A DNA stretch of 64,000 nucleotides, taken from Pseudomonas pseudonitroreducens. GTDB lineage: Bacteria > Pseudomonadota > Gammaproteobacteria > Pseudomonadales > Pseudomonadaceae. The stretch is from NCBI RefSeq assembly GCF_021603645.1, contig NZ_BQHJ01000008.1, forward strand, positions 310,001 through 374,000, in the 5' to 3' direction. Under the pieces are notes generated by a model. It had not been told where the DNA came from, did not search any database, and saw only the letters and a program-made list of their open reading frames with translations. The translations under genes and the position numbers were made by a program. Each line of letters starts with the position of its first letter. The first letter of the stretch is position 1. Positions 38,833 through 49,570 of this stretch are shown here, in pieces.

Positions 38833-38918
38833 GCGTTTTCCTCATTACGGGCTGGTTTGGGCCGGAGAAAACGCTACCATCGGCAGTTCGTGGCCCACTT
38901 CCGTGAGAGAGACAAGCT

Positions 38919-39713
38919 ATGCCGTCGACGGGACAGGATCCTCTGGCGCTTCCCGGCTTCACCACCCTGCCCCGGCCCGTGTGGCTGCGCGCCTTCGACA
39001 TGCCGGCCGGCCACAGCGTGGAGCCGCACAGCCATCCCTGGGGGCAATTGATGTACGCCGCCAGCGGAGTGCTGGAGGCCAGCACCGAGCAGCACGCCTG
39101 CCTCATCCCGCCACGCCGCGCCATGTGGCTGCCGGCAGGCGTATCCCACAGCGTAAGGGCCCGGACGGCCGTGGTGTTCCGCAGCTTCTACCTGGCCCCG
39201 GAGATCGCCGCGGGGCTCGGCCCGTGCCGCGTGGTGGAGATCTCGCCGCTACTCGACAACCTCATCCAGCGCGCCAGCGAGTTCGCCTGCGACTACCCCG
39301 ACGAAGGCCCGCAAGCCCGCCTGATGCAGGTGCTGGTGGATGAACTGCACAATGCGCCGGACTCCGGCCTGGACCTGCCGCTGCCGCGCGATGCCCGGCT
39401 GCGACGGGTCACCGATCACCTGCAGGAACACCCCGGCGAGCGTCTGGGCATCGAAGACTGGGCACAGCGCGTGGGCGCCTCGCGGCGCACCCTGGCGCGA
39501 CTGTTCCGCGACGAGACCGGGCTGTCGTTCCGCCAGTGGCGCGAGCGCGTCCGGCTGCTGGCGGCGCTGCCGAGGCTGGAGCGTGGTGAAGCGGTCACGC
39601 TGATTGCCGGTGAGCTGGGCTACGAATCCACCTCGGCCTTCATCGAGCTGTTCCAGCGCCAGCTCGGCACCTCGCCGGGGGCGCTGGCGCGGCAGATGCG
39701 CGGCACCGAGTAA
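38919..39713 (+). CDS. AraC-family regulator with N-terminal cupin
   Basis: A 264-residue protein. An N-terminal AraC-type cupin (MPAGHSVEPHSHPWGQLMYA, residues about 27-95; two His may bind metal or ligand) and a C-terminal pair of HTH motifs (LGIEDWAQRVGASRRTLARLF and VTLIAGELGYESTSAFIELF, about 175-255). It is divergent from panB and 166 bases ahead of metE on the same strand. It may control panB, but no operator was identified. Confidence 0.88.
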   Translation: MPSTGQDPLALPGFTTLPRPVWLRAFDMPAGHSVEPHSHPWGQLMYAASGVLEASTEQHACLIPPRRAMWLPAGVSHSVRARTAVVFRSFYLAPEIAAGLGPCRVVEISPLLDNLIQRASEFACDYPDEGPQARLMQVLVDELHNAPDSGLDLPLPRDARLRRVTDHLQEHPGERLGIEDWAQRVGASRRTLARLFRDETGLSFRQWRERVRLLAALPRLERGEAVTLIAGELGYESTSAFIELFQRQLGTSPGALARQMRGTE

Positions 39714-39878
39714 GGGCGAGGCAGCCTGGAGGCATTGCCCATGGCGCGGCGCTGCGAAGTGCTCACCCGCGCAGCTCAACATGAAGATTTCTTGTATTCA
39801 TCACGAGAACATTGAGTTTGTCTCATGATGCTTGCGCCGGGAGAATTTCCCCATCGTTGATTCATTGGAGAGATTCAC

Positions 39879-42206
39879 ATGGCGCTGGCACACAACCTCG
39901 GCTTCCCCCGCATCGGCCGCGACCGCGAGCTGAAGAAAGCCCAGGAAGCCTTCTGGAAAGGCGAACTGGATGAAGCCGGCCTGCGCGCCGTCGGCCGCGA
40001 GCTCCGCGCCGCCCACTGGCAGTTGCAGAAGAACGCCGGCATCGAGTTGCTGCCGGTGGGCGACTTCGCCTGGTACGACCAGGTCCTGACCCACTCGCTG
40101 ACCTTCGGCGTGATTCCCGAGCGTTTCCGCTCGCATGGCGGCGCCAGGCCGACCCTGCAGACGCTGTTTTCCATGGCGCGTGGTGCTGCTGGAAACGACA
40201 GCAGTGCCGGTTGCTGCGGCGCCCATGGGCAACCCGTTCTTGCACTGGAGCTGACCAAGTGGTTCGACACCAACTACCACTACCTGGTCCCGGAGTTCAG
40301 CGCCGACCAGCAGTTCGAACTGAGCTGGGAGCAGCTGTTCGAAGAGGTCGATGAGGCCAAGGCGCTTGGCCACAACGTCAAGCCGGTGGTGATCGGCCCG
40401 CTGACCTACCTCTGGCTGGGCAAGACCAAGGGCGGCGACTTCGACAAGCTTGACCTGGTCGAGCGCCTGCTGCCGCTCTACGGCCAGATCTTCCGCCGCC
40501 TCGCCGCCCAGGGCGTGGAATGGGTGCAGATCGACGAGCCGATCCTCGCCCTCGACCTGCCGCAGGACTGGAAAAACGCCTTCGAACGCACCTACAACCT
40601 GCTGCAGAGCGAGCCGCTGAAGAAACTCGTGGCCACCTATTTCGGCGGCCTGGATGACAACCTGGGGCTGGCCGCCGGCTTGCCGGTGGACGGCCTGCAC
40701 CTGGACCTGGTGCGCGCGTCCGAGCAGTTCCCGAGCATCCTCGACCGCCTGCCGGCCTACAAGATTCTCTCCCTCGGCGTGGTCAACGGCCGCAATGTCT
40801 GGCGCTGCGACCTGGAGAAAAGCCTGGAGGTGCTGCGCCACGCCCATGATCGGGTCGGCGACCGCCTCTGGGTCGCGCCCTCCTGTTCGCTGCTGCACAG
40901 CCCGGTGGACGTGGAGCGCGAAGACCAGCTGGATGCCGAGCTGAAGAGCTGGCTGGCGTTTGCCGTACAGAAGTGCGCCGAAGTCGCGCTCCTCGCCCGC
41001 GCCGTCAATCAGCCCGACGCCCCGGAAACCCTCGCCGCCGTCGAGCGCAGCCGCGCCATTCAGGCCAGCCGCGCCGCATCGCCGCGCATCCACAAGCCGC
41101 AAGTGAAGGCGCGCCTGGCCGCCGTGCAAGCCGCCGACAGCCAGCGCCAGTCGCCGTTTGCCGAGCGCATCGTGGCGCAGCGCGCCAGGCTGAACCTGCC
41201 GGACTTCCCCACCACCACCATCGGTTCCTTCCCGCAGACCTCGGCCATTCGCCTGGCGCGCCAGGCCTTCCGGCAGGGCAAGCTCAGCACCGCCGACTAC
41301 ACCGAGGCGATGCACAGCGAGATTCGCCACGCCGTGGAAATCCAGGAGCACCTGGGGCTGGACGTGCTGGTACACGGCGAGGCCGAGCGCAACGACATGG
41401 TCGAGTACTTCGCCGAGCAGCTCGACGGCTACCTCTTCACCCGCTTCGGCTGGGTACAGAGCTACGGCTCGCGCTGCGTGAAGCCGGCGGTGATCTACGG
41501 CGACCTGAGCCGCCCGCAAGCGATGACCGTGGAGTGGATCCGCTACGCCCAGAGCCTCACCCGCAAGGTGATGAAAGGCATGCTGACCGGCCCGGTGACC
41601 ATGCTGATGTGGTCCTTCCCGCGCGAGGATATTTCCCGCGAAGCGCAGGCGCGGCAACTGGCGCTGGCGATCCGTGACGAGGTGGTCGACCTGGAAGCCG
41701 CGGGCATCCGCATCGTGCAGATCGACGAGGCCGCCTTCCGCGAAGGCCTGCCGCTGCGTCGCAGCGACTGGGGCCGCTACCTCGACTGGGCCACCGAGGC
41801 CTTCCGCCTGTGTGCATCCGGGGTGCGCGACGACACCCAGATCCATACGCACATGTGCTACAGCGAGTTCAACGATGTGATCGAATCCATCGCCGCCATG
41901 GACGCCGACGTCATCACCATCGAGACCTCGCGCTCGGACATGGAGCTGCTGGAAGCCTTCGAGAAGTTCGAATACCCCAACGAGATCGGCCCGGGCGTGT
42001 ATGACATCCATTCGCCGCGCGTGCCGGGCAAGGACGAGATGGTCAAGCTGCTGCGCAAGGCGGCGCAGCGCATTCCCGCCGAGCGCCTCTGGGTCAACCC
42101 CGACTGCGGCCTGAAGACCCGCGCCTGGCCGGAGACGGAAGCCGCACTGGTGAACATGGTCGCGGCCGCCCGCGAGTTGCGCAGGGACGTGGCGCTGCTG
42201 GGCTGA
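39879..42206 (+). CDS. metE: Cobalamin-independent methionine synthase MetE
   Basis: A 775-residue protein with the two-barrel MetE architecture. The zinc site is visible as His658 and Cys660 ([10 protein letters not shown]) and Cys743 (PDCGLKTR). Conserved [10 protein letters not shown] opens the second half. It methylates homocysteine with 5-methyl-THF triglutamate. A Ser/Cys/Gly-rich insertion (about 104-120, [13 protein letters not shown]) lengthens one loop; the frame is intact. A GGAGAG site precedes the ATG. The 165-base leader has no visible cobalamin riboswitch. Confidence 0.95.
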   Translation: MALAHNLGFPRIGRDRELKKAQEAFWKGELDEAGLRAVGRELRAAHWQLQKNAGIELLPVGDFAWYDQVLTHSLTFGVIPERFRSHGGARPTLQTLFSMARGAAGNDSSAGCCGAHGQPVLALELTKWFDTNYHYLVPEFSADQQFELSWEQLFEEVDEAKALGHNVKPVVIGPLTYLWLGKTKGGDFDKLDLVERLLPLYGQIFRRLAAQGVEWVQIDEPILALDLPQDWKNAFERTYNLLQSEPLKKLVATYFGGLDDNLGLAAGLPVDGLHLDLVRASEQFPSILDRLPAYKILSLGVVNGRNVWRCDLEKSLEVLRHAHDRVGDRLWVAPSCSLLHSPVDVEREDQLDAELKSWLAFAVQKCAEVALLARAVNQPDAPETLAAVERSRAIQASRAASPRIHKPQVKARLAAVQAADSQRQSPFAERIVAQRARLNLPDFPTTTIGSFPQTSAIRLARQAFRQGKLSTADYTEAMHSEIRHAVEIQEHLGLDVLVHGEAERNDMVEYFAEQLDGYLFTRFGWVQSYGSRCVKPAVIYGDLSRPQAMTVEWIRYAQSLTRKVMKGMLTGPVTMLMWSFPREDISREAQARQLALAIRDEVVDLEAAGIRIVQIDEAAFREGLPLRRSDWGRYLDWATEAFRLCASGVRDDTQIHTHMCYSEFNDVIESIAAMDADVITIETSRSDMELLEAFEKFEYPNEIGPGVYDIHSPRVPGKDEMVKLLRKAAQRIPAERLWVNPDCGLKTRAWPETEAALVNMVAAARELRRDVALLG

Positions 42207-42226
42207 ACGCGGGTCGATGACGCCCC

Positions 42227-42294
42227 GTAGGGCGCATAACGCCCCAGGCGTTATCCGCCACGGCGGATAACCCGTGCCGGGTTATGCGCCCTAC
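42227..42294. repeat. Long REP-like palindrome, copy A
   Basis: A 68-base imperfect palindrome (GTAGGGCGCATAAC ... GTTATGCGCCCTAC) with inner TTATCCGCC/GCGGATAA arms. It is followed by a GCGGACAGAGTCCGC module at 42317. It matches copy B about 293 bases downstream almost base for base. Confidence 0.85.
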
Positions 42295-42519
42295 GTTGCT
42301 GCGACGTTGAAACATCGCGGACAGAGTCCGCTCCTACGATATACCTCTGCGCTTGGGCCACCCCTCACCCTAGCCCTCTCCCAGAGGGAGAGGGGACCGT
42401 TCGGTGCAGGATGAAACGTCGGCACTAGCCGGCACGGACTGCTCCCTCTCCCTGAGGAGCGGGGCGCGCAGCCAGGGTTGGGGTGAGGGGGAACACGCAG
42501 CGACGGACTATCCAGCCCC

Positions 42520-42588
42520 GTAGGGCGCATAACGCCCCAGGCGTTATCCGCCACGGCGGATAACCCGTGGCCGGGTTATGCGCCCTAC
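42520..42588. repeat. Long REP-like palindrome, copy B
   Basis: Nearly identical to 42227-42294 and followed by the same flank (TTGCTGCGACGTTGAAACA), so the direct repeat is about 110 bases long. Between the copies lie CCCTCACCC and GGGTGAGGG modules. The stretch 42207-42793 has no gene; two inverted GCGGAC/GTCCGC modules end it near 42670. Confidence 0.85.
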
Positions 42589-42793
42589 GTTGCTGCGACG
42601 TTGAAACAACGCGGACAAAGTCCGCTCCTGCGACTCCGAATTCGCGCGTAGGAGCGGACTCCGTCCGCGATCGGCCTCAGCCCGCAGCGGACCATCGGCA
42701 AACACCCGCAACAGCGCGTCGATCCGGCAGATGAGCATGTCGCCGGACAGGCGTAGTCTTGAAGCCCTTCGCTCCACGGCAAACAGGCCCTAC

Positions 42794-43567
42794 ATGAAGC
42801 AGCTGCTCATCATCGGCATCGGCGCAGGCGATCCCGAGTACCTCACCGTCCAGGCCATCAACGCGATGAACCGCGCGGACGTGTTCTTCCTGATGGACAA
42901 GGGCGCGAGCAAGGACAAGCTGATCCAGTTGCGCCGCGACATCCTCCAGCGCTATGTCTCTCGCTCCGATTACCGCATCGTCGAAGCCGACAGTCCGGAG
43001 CGCGTGCGTGAAGGCGATTACGCAGGCCAGGTGCGCGACCTGAACCAGGCCAAGCAGCAGGTATTCGAACGCCTGATCGCCGCTGAACTGCAAGACGGCC
43101 AGTGCGGTGCCTTCCTCGTCTGGGGCGACCCATCGCTGTACGACAGCACCCTGCGCATACTCGACGCCATCCAGCGCGAGGGCCGCGTCAGCTTCGACTA
43201 CCAGGTGATCCCCGGCATCACCAGCGTCCAGGCCCTGGCAGCGCGCCACAAGGTACCGCTCAACGCCATCGGCCAATCGGTGCAGATCACCACCGGTAGG
43301 CGCCTGGCAGAAGGTTTTCCGGATAACGCCGAAAGCGTCGTGGTGATGCTCGACGCCGAGGACGCCTACCGCCAGCTGGATGACCCGCAGCTGGAAATCT
43401 ACTGGGGCGCCTATGTCGGTACAGCGGACGAAATCCTGCGCAGCGGCAGGCTCGCCGAGGTTGCTGAAGACATCCAGCGCACCCGCCGCGAAGCCCGCGA
43501 GGCCAACGGCTGGATCATGGACACCTACCTGCTGCGGCGCACGCCGAAGGACGCCGAGGGCGAGTGA
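42794..43567 (+). CDS. cobF: Precorrin-6A synthase (deacetylating) CobF
   Basis: A 257-residue SAM-dependent tetrapyrrole methylase. The N-terminal LLIIGIGAGDPEYLTVQA and GAFLVWGDPSLYDSTLRIL are typical of the family; YQVIPGITSVQALAARHKVPL sits in the middle. CobF methylates C-1 and removes the acetyl group in aerobic cobalamin synthesis. No other cob gene is nearby. It lies downstream of metE across a repeat block. The ATG at 42794 is chosen over an in-frame upstream ATG because the fold starts there. Confidence 0.9.
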   Translation: MKQLLIIGIGAGDPEYLTVQAINAMNRADVFFLMDKGASKDKLIQLRRDILQRYVSRSDYRIVEADSPERVREGDYAGQVRDLNQAKQQVFERLIAAELQDGQCGAFLVWGDPSLYDSTLRILDAIQREGRVSFDYQVIPGITSVQALAARHKVPLNAIGQSVQITTGRRLAEGFPDNAESVVVMLDAEDAYRQLDDPQLEIYWGAYVGTADEILRSGRLAEVAEDIQRTRREAREANGWIMDTYLLRRTPKDAEGE

Positions 43568-43702
43568 CGCACTCGGCGTCATCCGCCGAAATGGCCGATG
43601 ACCCGTGCCGAACTATCCGTCCTGCGGCGCCGCGCAGGCTTGGCAAAAGCGGCTAGAGTGATTGGTCGTTGTGTCGCGAAAGCCCTCCGGAGCGCACCGC
43701 TC

Positions 43703-44269
43703 ATGCCCAACGCCAGCCTTTCCCGCTTCATCGACCACGCCACGCAGCTCAGCCGACAGGAATCCGAACCTTGCCAGTGTGTCGCCTCGCTGGCGCCCTT
43801 CATGATGGAACTGCTGGCGCATGCCGGCGACTTCCTCGAGGCGCACCACTACCAGAGCGACCCGAGCCACTACGCGCGCAACCTGGTCTACCAGGCGCCT
43901 GACGACAACCTGTCGCTCTATGCCCTGGTGTGGTCGCCGGGCCAGTGGACGCCAGTGCACGACCACGGTAGCTGGGGCGTGGTGGGCATAGTCGAAGGCG
44001 TGCTGGAGGAGCGCAGCTATGTCTGCCTGTCCGCCGACCGCAACCGCGACGAGGGCATCGAACTGGTCAAGGGCGGCATGATCCTGCTGCCACCGGGAGC
44101 CGTGACCAGCTTCGTCCCCAACCCCGACCATATCCATGTCACCGGCGTCCCCGCCGACCGTCCGCGCGCGGTGAGCCTTCACCTCTACGGGCGGATGATG
44201 AACAACTACCACATCTACGACGTCGAGGCCGGCACGCGGCACTTCGTCGAAGTGGAACACAACGGTTGA
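43703..44269 (+). CDS. Cysteine / 3-mercaptopropionate dioxygenase-family protein
   Basis: A 188-residue cupin thiol dioxygenase. The iron ligands are expected in TPVHDHGSWGVVG (two His) and in DHIHVTGVP (third His). Length and sequence resemble the Pseudomonas enzyme that oxidises 3-mercaptopropionate or cysteine to sulfinic acids; substrate preference cannot be settled by eye. CGGAG lies before the ATG. It is separated by a promoter-size gap from cobF. Confidence 0.85.
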   Translation: MPNASLSRFIDHATQLSRQESEPCQCVASLAPFMMELLAHAGDFLEAHHYQSDPSHYARNLVYQAPDDNLSLYALVWSPGQWTPVHDHGSWGVVGIVEGVLEERSYVCLSADRNRDEGIELVKGGMILLPPGAVTSFVPNPDHIHVTGVPADRPRAVSLHLYGRMMNNYHIYDVEAGTRHFVEVEHNG

Positions 44270-44382
44270 GGCTGTCGCCGGCCTCTCTCCCTGGGCGAGA
44301 GGCTTGAGCGGCGCGGTCTATACTGATTTCCGCGCGCAGGAAGGAATTGCCCTGGCGCGCCCCTTTCGGCAGAGGATGGTCA

Positions 44383-45516
44383 ATGAATGAGCCTGGTCCC
44401 GTTGTTCGTCCGACAGTCCTGATCGTCGACGATGCTCCCGAGAACCTGACGCTCCTCTCGGAGCTGCTCAAGTTGCTGTATCGCGTCAAGGCCGCCCGCA
44501 CCGGCGAGAAGGCCTTGCAGATCGCCCACTCCGACGAGCCGCCGGACATCATCCTGCTGGATGTGATGATGCCCGGCATGAATGGCTTCGAGGTCTGCCG
44601 GCGGTTGCGCGAGGACCCGCGAACGAGCGGCATCCCGGTCATTTTCATCACCGCGCAGGGCACCGCCGACAATGAAATACGCGGCCTCGAACTCGGCGCG
44701 GTGGACTACCTGACCAAGCCCATCAATCCACCGACCGTGCTGATGCGCGTGGATAACCAGTTGCGCATCAAGGCCGCCGCCGACTTCCTGCGCGACCAGA
44801 ACGAATTCCTCGAGCAGGAAGTGCAGCGGCGAACCCGCGAAGTGGCGGCGATCCAGGATGTGACCATCCTGGCCATGGCCTCCCTGGCGGAGACCCGTGA
44901 CAACGAGACCGGCAACCACATCCGGCGCACCCAGCATTACGTCAGCGCATTGGCCGAGCACCTGCGGCAGCACCCGCGCTTCGTTGCCGAACTGGACGAC
45001 GAGACCCGTCACCTGCTGTTCAAGTCGGCGCCGCTGCACGACATCGGCAAGGTCGGCATCCCGGACCACATCCTGCTCAAGCCGGGCCGACTGACCAGCG
45101 AAGAGTTCGAGATCATGAAGCAGCACACCACGCTGGGGCTCGAAGCCCTGGCGAAGGCCGAGGAGCGCCTCGGCATGGACGTGCCCTTCCTGCGCCTGGC
45201 CAAGCAGATCGCCTACGGCCATCACGAGAAATGGGACGGTTCAGGCTATCCCCAGGGCCTCGCCGGCGATGCGATCCCGCTGTCGGCGCGGCTGATGGCG
45301 GTGGCCGACGTCTACGACGCGCTGATCAGCCGACGCATCTACAAGAACGCCATGCCGCACGAGGCCGCCGTCGACTACATCCGCGGCCAGCGCGGGCAGC
45401 ATTTCGATCCCGACGTGGTGGATGCCTTCGTCGCGCTGCAGGACGAGTTCCGCCACATCGCCGAGCGCTTCGGCGACCACACCGCCCTTTCTGCCGAGGT
45501 CGGCACGCCTGGTTGA
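44383..45516 (+). CDS. REC/HD-GYP response regulator (c-di-GMP phosphodiesterase type)
   Basis: A 377-residue protein. The receiver domain (about 10-130) has Asp60 (IILLDVMMPGMNG). A coiled linker leads to an HD-GYP domain with HDIGKVGIPDHILLKPG and HHEKWDGSGYPQGLAGD, both intact, suggesting cyclic-di-GMP hydrolysis. GAGGA precedes the ATG at 44383. A hybrid kinase gene starts 51 bases downstream and is the likely partner. Confidence 0.93.
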   Translation: MNEPGPVVRPTVLIVDDAPENLTLLSELLKLLYRVKAARTGEKALQIAHSDEPPDIILLDVMMPGMNGFEVCRRLREDPRTSGIPVIFITAQGTADNEIRGLELGAVDYLTKPINPPTVLMRVDNQLRIKAAADFLRDQNEFLEQEVQRRTREVAAIQDVTILAMASLAETRDNETGNHIRRTQHYVSALAEHLRQHPRFVAELDDETRHLLFKSAPLHDIGKVGIPDHILLKPGRLTSEEFEIMKQHTTLGLEALAKAEERLGMDVPFLRLAKQIAYGHHEKWDGSGYPQGLAGDAIPLSARLMAVADVYDALISRRIYKNAMPHEAAVDYIRGQRGQHFDPDVVDAFVALQDEFRHIAERFGDHTALSAEVGTPG

Positions 45517-45567
45517 GCAACCCGTGCTGTTCATCGCTCCAGGACAGACCCGCCAGGAGGCGGCCCG

Positions 45568-48500
45568 ATGGTGAATCCCCTCGGTTTTCTACAGCAGTTG
45601 AAGCTGGGAACCCGGCTGGTGATCGGGTTTGGCGGCATCCTCCTGTTTGCCCTTTCCATTGGCCTTTACAGCCTGTACGTGCAGCGCGAGCAGAACCAGC
45701 GGATCACCCAGATCTACGAGAAGGAGATGCTCGGCCTCTCGCATATCGATGCCGCCCGCGTGGCCCTCGCGGGCATGGGCCGGAGCGTCCGCCAGGCGGT
45801 GCTCGCCGCGGACGCGGGCGCCAGGGCGCAGGCGCTGGAGCAGCTCAAGGAGGCCAAGGCGACCCTGCGCGAGGAAGTCGAACAGTCGCGTCCGCTCATC
45901 TATCGCTCCAATGCCCAGCAGGAACTGACCCGCTTCGAGGTCGCCTACGAGGAGTACCAGGGACAGGTCGACCGGGTCCTGCAGCTCAACGACCAACCCG
46001 CCAGCGCGGGCCGCTCATCGGACATCGCCGCCATTGCCCTGCTCTCCTCCACCCAGTTGCAGCGCCCCGGCGAGGTCGCCAACCAGGCCCTGTCCGAAGT
46101 GGCGCAGATCAAGCGCGCGGGTGCGGACCTGGAAGTCAATCGCGCCTCCGAGCACTTCCTGCGCAGCGTCGAGCTGACCTTCTGGTTGCTCGCGCTGTGC
46201 GTCGGCGGCGGACTCCTCTTCGGGGTCCTCATCAGCCTGTCGATTCGCCGCCCGGCGGAAAGCCTGCGGCACTCGGTCGATGCACTGAGCAAGGGCCAGC
46301 TGGACGTGGAGGTGCCCTTCCAGGACTACCCCAACGAAATTGGCGAGATGGCGCGGGCGATCACTGAGCTGCAGTCCGAAGCCCGGCAGATGGCCGACCA
46401 GCGCTGGGTGAAGACCCAGGTCGCGGCCCTCAGCACGGCAATGCAATCGGTTGCCGGCTCGAACCAGCTGGGCGATCGCACCCTCGACACACTGGCACCA
46501 TTGCTGGGTTTGCGCCGCGCGACCCTGTATGTCCACGAGGAGCACAGCGCTGAACTGCTGCTGTTGGGCAGCTACGCGGCGCCCGCTGACCAGCCGCGGC
46601 GCCTGGGCGTGGGCCAGGACCTGGTCGGCCAGTGTGCGAAACAGCGTGAGCCGATTCATTTGCAGCAGCCCGCCCAGCGCTTTCAGGACGACTACGCCCC
46701 GGCGCTGTTTGTCGACGTGTTGCCGCTGATCCACGGTGAACGCCTGGTCGGCGTGCTGGCCCTGGAAAGCCCGGAGGCGCTCGCGCATAGCCGGCGAACG
46801 CTGCTCGACGAACTGCTCCCGCTGCTCGCCATGAACCTGGAAATCCGCGAACGCAGCTCACGTACCGAGCAGCTGCTGGCGGAAACCCTCACCCAGGCCG
46901 AGCTGATGGAGCAGCAGTCCCAGGCTCTGCAGGAAAGCGAGCAACGCCTGCAGTACATCCTCGATTGCAGCCCGGTCAGCGTCGCCATTTCGACCCAGGA
47001 TCACCTGCACCTGGCCAACCCGGCCTTCATCGAGACCTTCGGTCTCACGGTCGGCGATGCCACGTCCGGGCTCTACGTCGAACCGGCCGACCGCGAGGTG
47101 GTGTGGAGCGCCATGCATGCCGGCGAACGGATGGTCGAACGGGAAATGCGCTTGCGCGACCGCGACGGCAAGGAACGCGACATCTTCGCCACCTTCCTGC
47201 CCATCCATCACCTGGGCGAATTCGCCGTGCTCGGCTGGTTGTACGACATCACCCAGCGCAAGCAGGCCGAGCAGCAGATGCGCCGCGCCAAGGAGCTGGC
47301 GGAGGAAGCGACGCGGGCCAAGAGCGAGTTCCTGGCCAACATGAGCCACGAAATCCGCACACCGATGAACGTCATCATCGGCATGAGCAGCCTGGCGCTG
47401 AAGAGCGGGCTGGATGCCCGGCAGCACAACTACGTGCAGAAGGTCCACCGCTCCGCCGAAGGGCTGCTGGGAATCATCAACGACATCCTCGACTTCTCCA
47501 AGATCGAGGCCGGGATGATGCACGTGGAGCGCGTCGAGTTCCGCCTGGAAGACGTGCTCGAGCAATTCTCCGGGCTGGTCGGCTTCAAGGCCGAGGAGAA
47601 GTCCCTGGAGCTGCTCTTCCAGCTGAGCCAGGAATTGCCGACCTCGCTGATCGGCGATCCGCTGCGGCTGGGACAGGTCCTGCTGAACCTGGGCAACAAC
47701 GCCGTGAAGTTCACCGAGCGCGGGGAAATCGTCCTTGGCATCGAGCCTCTGGCGCTTGGCCCACAGGAGGCGGACCTGCACTTCTGGATGCGCGACACCG
47801 GCATCGGCATGACCGCCGAGCAATGCGGGCGCATGTTCCAGTCCTTCATCCAGGCCGATTCGTCCACCTCGCGCCGCTATGGCGGCACCGGGCTGGGGCT
47901 GTCGATCTCCAGGAGCCTGGTGAAGCTCATGGGCGGAAAGATCTGGGTGGACAGCGAGCCGGGCAAAGGCTCGGTGTTCCACTTCCACGCGCACTTCGGC
48001 ATCCCGCCAGGCGCGGCGCCCCGGCGCATGCTGCAGGCGAGCCAGATGCTCGGCGTGCGGGCCCTGGTGGTCGACGACAACGCCTCGGCTCGGGAGATTC
48101 TCTCGGGCATGGCCTTGAGCTACGGCCTGGAAGTCGACGTCGCGCGCAATGGCAGCGAGGCGCTCGAGTGGATCCGCGAGGCCGAACTGCGGCAGCTGCC
48201 GTACCAACTGGTGCTGGTCGACTGGCAGATGCCGGGGATGGATGGCATCGAAGTGGTCGCGCGGCTGCACGACGGCCACTGCGAGAATATCCCGGCGGTG
48301 ATCATGGTCACCGCGTTCGGCCGCGAAGAAGCCCTGGATGCCGCGCAGGAGCGTGGTGTCGAACTGGGCACCGTACTGACCAAGCCGGTGACGCCCTCCA
48401 CGCTGCTGGAGTCGATCAATATCGCCCTGGGCGGGCAGAGCCCCGTCGAACCGCGCAGCCGCGAACGCCAGAGCGCCGCAGACGATGCCATGGCCGGCCT

Positions 48501-49536
48501 GGCCGGCAGCCGCGTGCTGCTGGTGGAGGACAATGAGCTGAACCAGGAGCTGGCGCTGGAGCTGCTGGGTGACGCCGGCATCGAGGTCGTGCTGGCCTGC
48601 AACGGCCAGGAAGCGCTGGACCGGCTGGCCATCGACCAGCGCTTCGATGGCGTACTGATGGACTGCCAGATGCCCGTACTCGACGGCTATACGGCCACCC
48701 GTGCATTGCGCCTGCGTCCGCAGTTGGCACAGTTGCCGATCATCGCCATGACCGCCAACAACATGGCCGGCGACCGCGAACTGGCGCTGGCCGCCGGCAT
48801 GAACGACCACATCGCCAAGCCCATCGACCCGGCAGCGATGTTCCTGACCCTCTCGCGCTGGATAAAGCCGCGCCCCCGCGAAACGGCCGCCAGTGCCGCG
48901 GTGGCCATCGCCCGCGCAGACGGCCCGCTCGACCTGCCCGGTATCGATAGCCAGGCCGGACTCGCCACCTGTGCCGGCAAGACCGCGCTGTATGAACGGC
49001 TGTTGCGGCGCTTCCACACGAGCTATGCGGATTTCGCCGGCGAGTTCCGCGCGCTGGACCTGGGTAGCGACCCGCAAGCGCAACGCCGCGCCGCCCATAC
49101 CCTGCGCGGCGCCGCCGGCAACATCGGCGCCCAGGCCCTGGCCCGGGCGGCGGCCGCGCTGGAAGACGCATGCCAGGCGCAGGCTTCGCAGGCACTGATC
49201 GCACGCCTGTTGCTCGACCTGCAGGCAGAGCTGGAAGTCGTCCAGGCCGGGCTCGCGGAACATCTCGCGGCGCAACCGCCAGCCATTGCGCAGCCCGCCA
49301 TGAGCGACGCCGAGGCAGCCGCCCTGCTCCGGCAATTGCAGGACGCGCTGGCGCAAAGCGATACCAGCGCCGGTGACCTTGTCGGCCGCCTGCGGGACTT
49401 CTACCGGGCTTCGCCCAGGGCCGCGCAACTGGAGGACGTGGCCGCGGCCATCGAAGGCTTCGACTTCGAGCAGGCGCTGGCGCATCTGCACAGGCTGCTG
49501 GATGACGAACCCTCGGGCCTGCAGGTGCAACCCTGA
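45568..49536 (+). CDS. Hybrid sensor histidine kinase with two receivers and an Hpt domain
   Basis: A 1322-residue membrane kinase. TM1 (about 17-38), a helical periplasmic domain, TM2 (about 206-228), HAMP (about 230-282), GAF (about 290-430), PAS (about 455-570), HisKA with His594 ([12 protein letters not shown]), HATPase_c (about 700-815; [14 protein letters not shown]), receiver 1 with Asp885 ([11 protein letters not shown]), receiver 2 with Asp1032 ([11 protein letters not shown]), and Hpt with His1177 ([11 protein letters not shown]). It can run a full internal phosphorelay; the upstream HD-GYP regulator is the likely output. Confidence 0.93.
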   Translation: MVNPLGFLQQLKLGTRLVIGFGGILLFALSIGLYSLYVQREQNQRITQIYEKEMLGLSHIDAARVALAGMGRSVRQAVLAADAGARAQALEQLKEAKATLREEVEQSRPLIYRSNAQQELTRFEVAYEEYQGQVDRVLQLNDQPASAGRSSDIAAIALLSSTQLQRPGEVANQALSEVAQIKRAGADLEVNRASEHFLRSVELTFWLLALCVGGGLLFGVLISLSIRRPAESLRHSVDALSKGQLDVEVPFQDYPNEIGEMARAITELQSEARQMADQRWVKTQVAALSTAMQSVAGSNQLGDRTLDTLAPLLGLRRATLYVHEEHSAELLLLGSYAAPADQPRRLGVGQDLVGQCAKQREPIHLQQPAQRFQDDYAPALFVDVLPLIHGERLVGVLALESPEALAHSRRTLLDELLPLLAMNLEIRERSSRTEQLLAETLTQAELMEQQSQALQESEQRLQYILDCSPVSVAISTQDHLHLANPAFIETFGLTVGDATSGLYVEPADREVVWSAMHAGERMVEREMRLRDRDGKERDIFATFLPIHHLGEFAVLGWLYDITQRKQAEQQMRRAKELAEEATRAKSEFLANMSHEIRTPMNVIIGMSSLALKSGLDARQHNYVQKVHRSAEGLLGIINDILDFSKIEAGMMHVERVEFRLEDVLEQFSGLVGFKAEEKSLELLFQLSQELPTSLIGDPLRLGQVLLNLGNNAVKFTERGEIVLGIEPLALGPQEADLHFWMRDTGIGMTAEQCGRMFQSFIQADSSTSRRYGGTGLGLSISRSLVKLMGGKIWVDSEPGKGSVFHFHAHFGIPPGAAPRRMLQASQMLGVRALVVDDNASAREILSGMALSYGLEVDVARNGSEALEWIREAELRQLPYQLVLVDWQMPGMDGIEVVARLHDGHCENIPAVIMVTAFGREEALDAAQERGVELGTVLTKPVTPSTLLESINIALGGQSPVEPRSRERQSAADDAMAGLAGSRVLLVEDNELNQELALELLGDAGIEVVLACNGQEALDRLAIDQRFDGVLMDCQMPVLDGYTATRALRLRPQLAQLPIIAMTANNMAGDRELALAAGMNDHIAKPIDPAAMFLTLSRWIKPRPRETAASAAVAIARADGPLDLPGIDSQAGLATCAGKTALYERLLRRFHTSYADFAGEFRALDLGSDPQAQRRAAHTLRGAAGNIGAQALARAAAALEDACQAQASQALIARLLLDLQAELEVVQAGLAEHLAAQPPAIAQPAMSDAEAAALLRQLQDALAQSDTSAGDLVGRLRDFYRASPRAAQLEDVAAAIEGFDFEQALAHLHRLLDDEPSGLQVQP

Positions 49537-49570
49537 GGGCATGCCGGAGCGCGCATGCCGGAACCTTGCG

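Noticed and set aside
39714-39878. Cobalamin riboswitch or MetR box upstream of metE
   Set aside because: The leader is too short for a cobalamin riboswitch, and the ATGAA/TTCAT pair has an 11-base spacer instead of the 5 expected for MetR.
40165-40260. Possible frameshift in metE (extra Ser/Cys/Gly segment)
   Set aside because: The frame is continuous, and variable Cys/His-rich loops occur here in Pseudomonas MetE.
42227-42680. Possible CRISPR array
   Set aside because: Only two long palindromic copies with unlike modules between them; no regular short repeats, spacers or cas genes.
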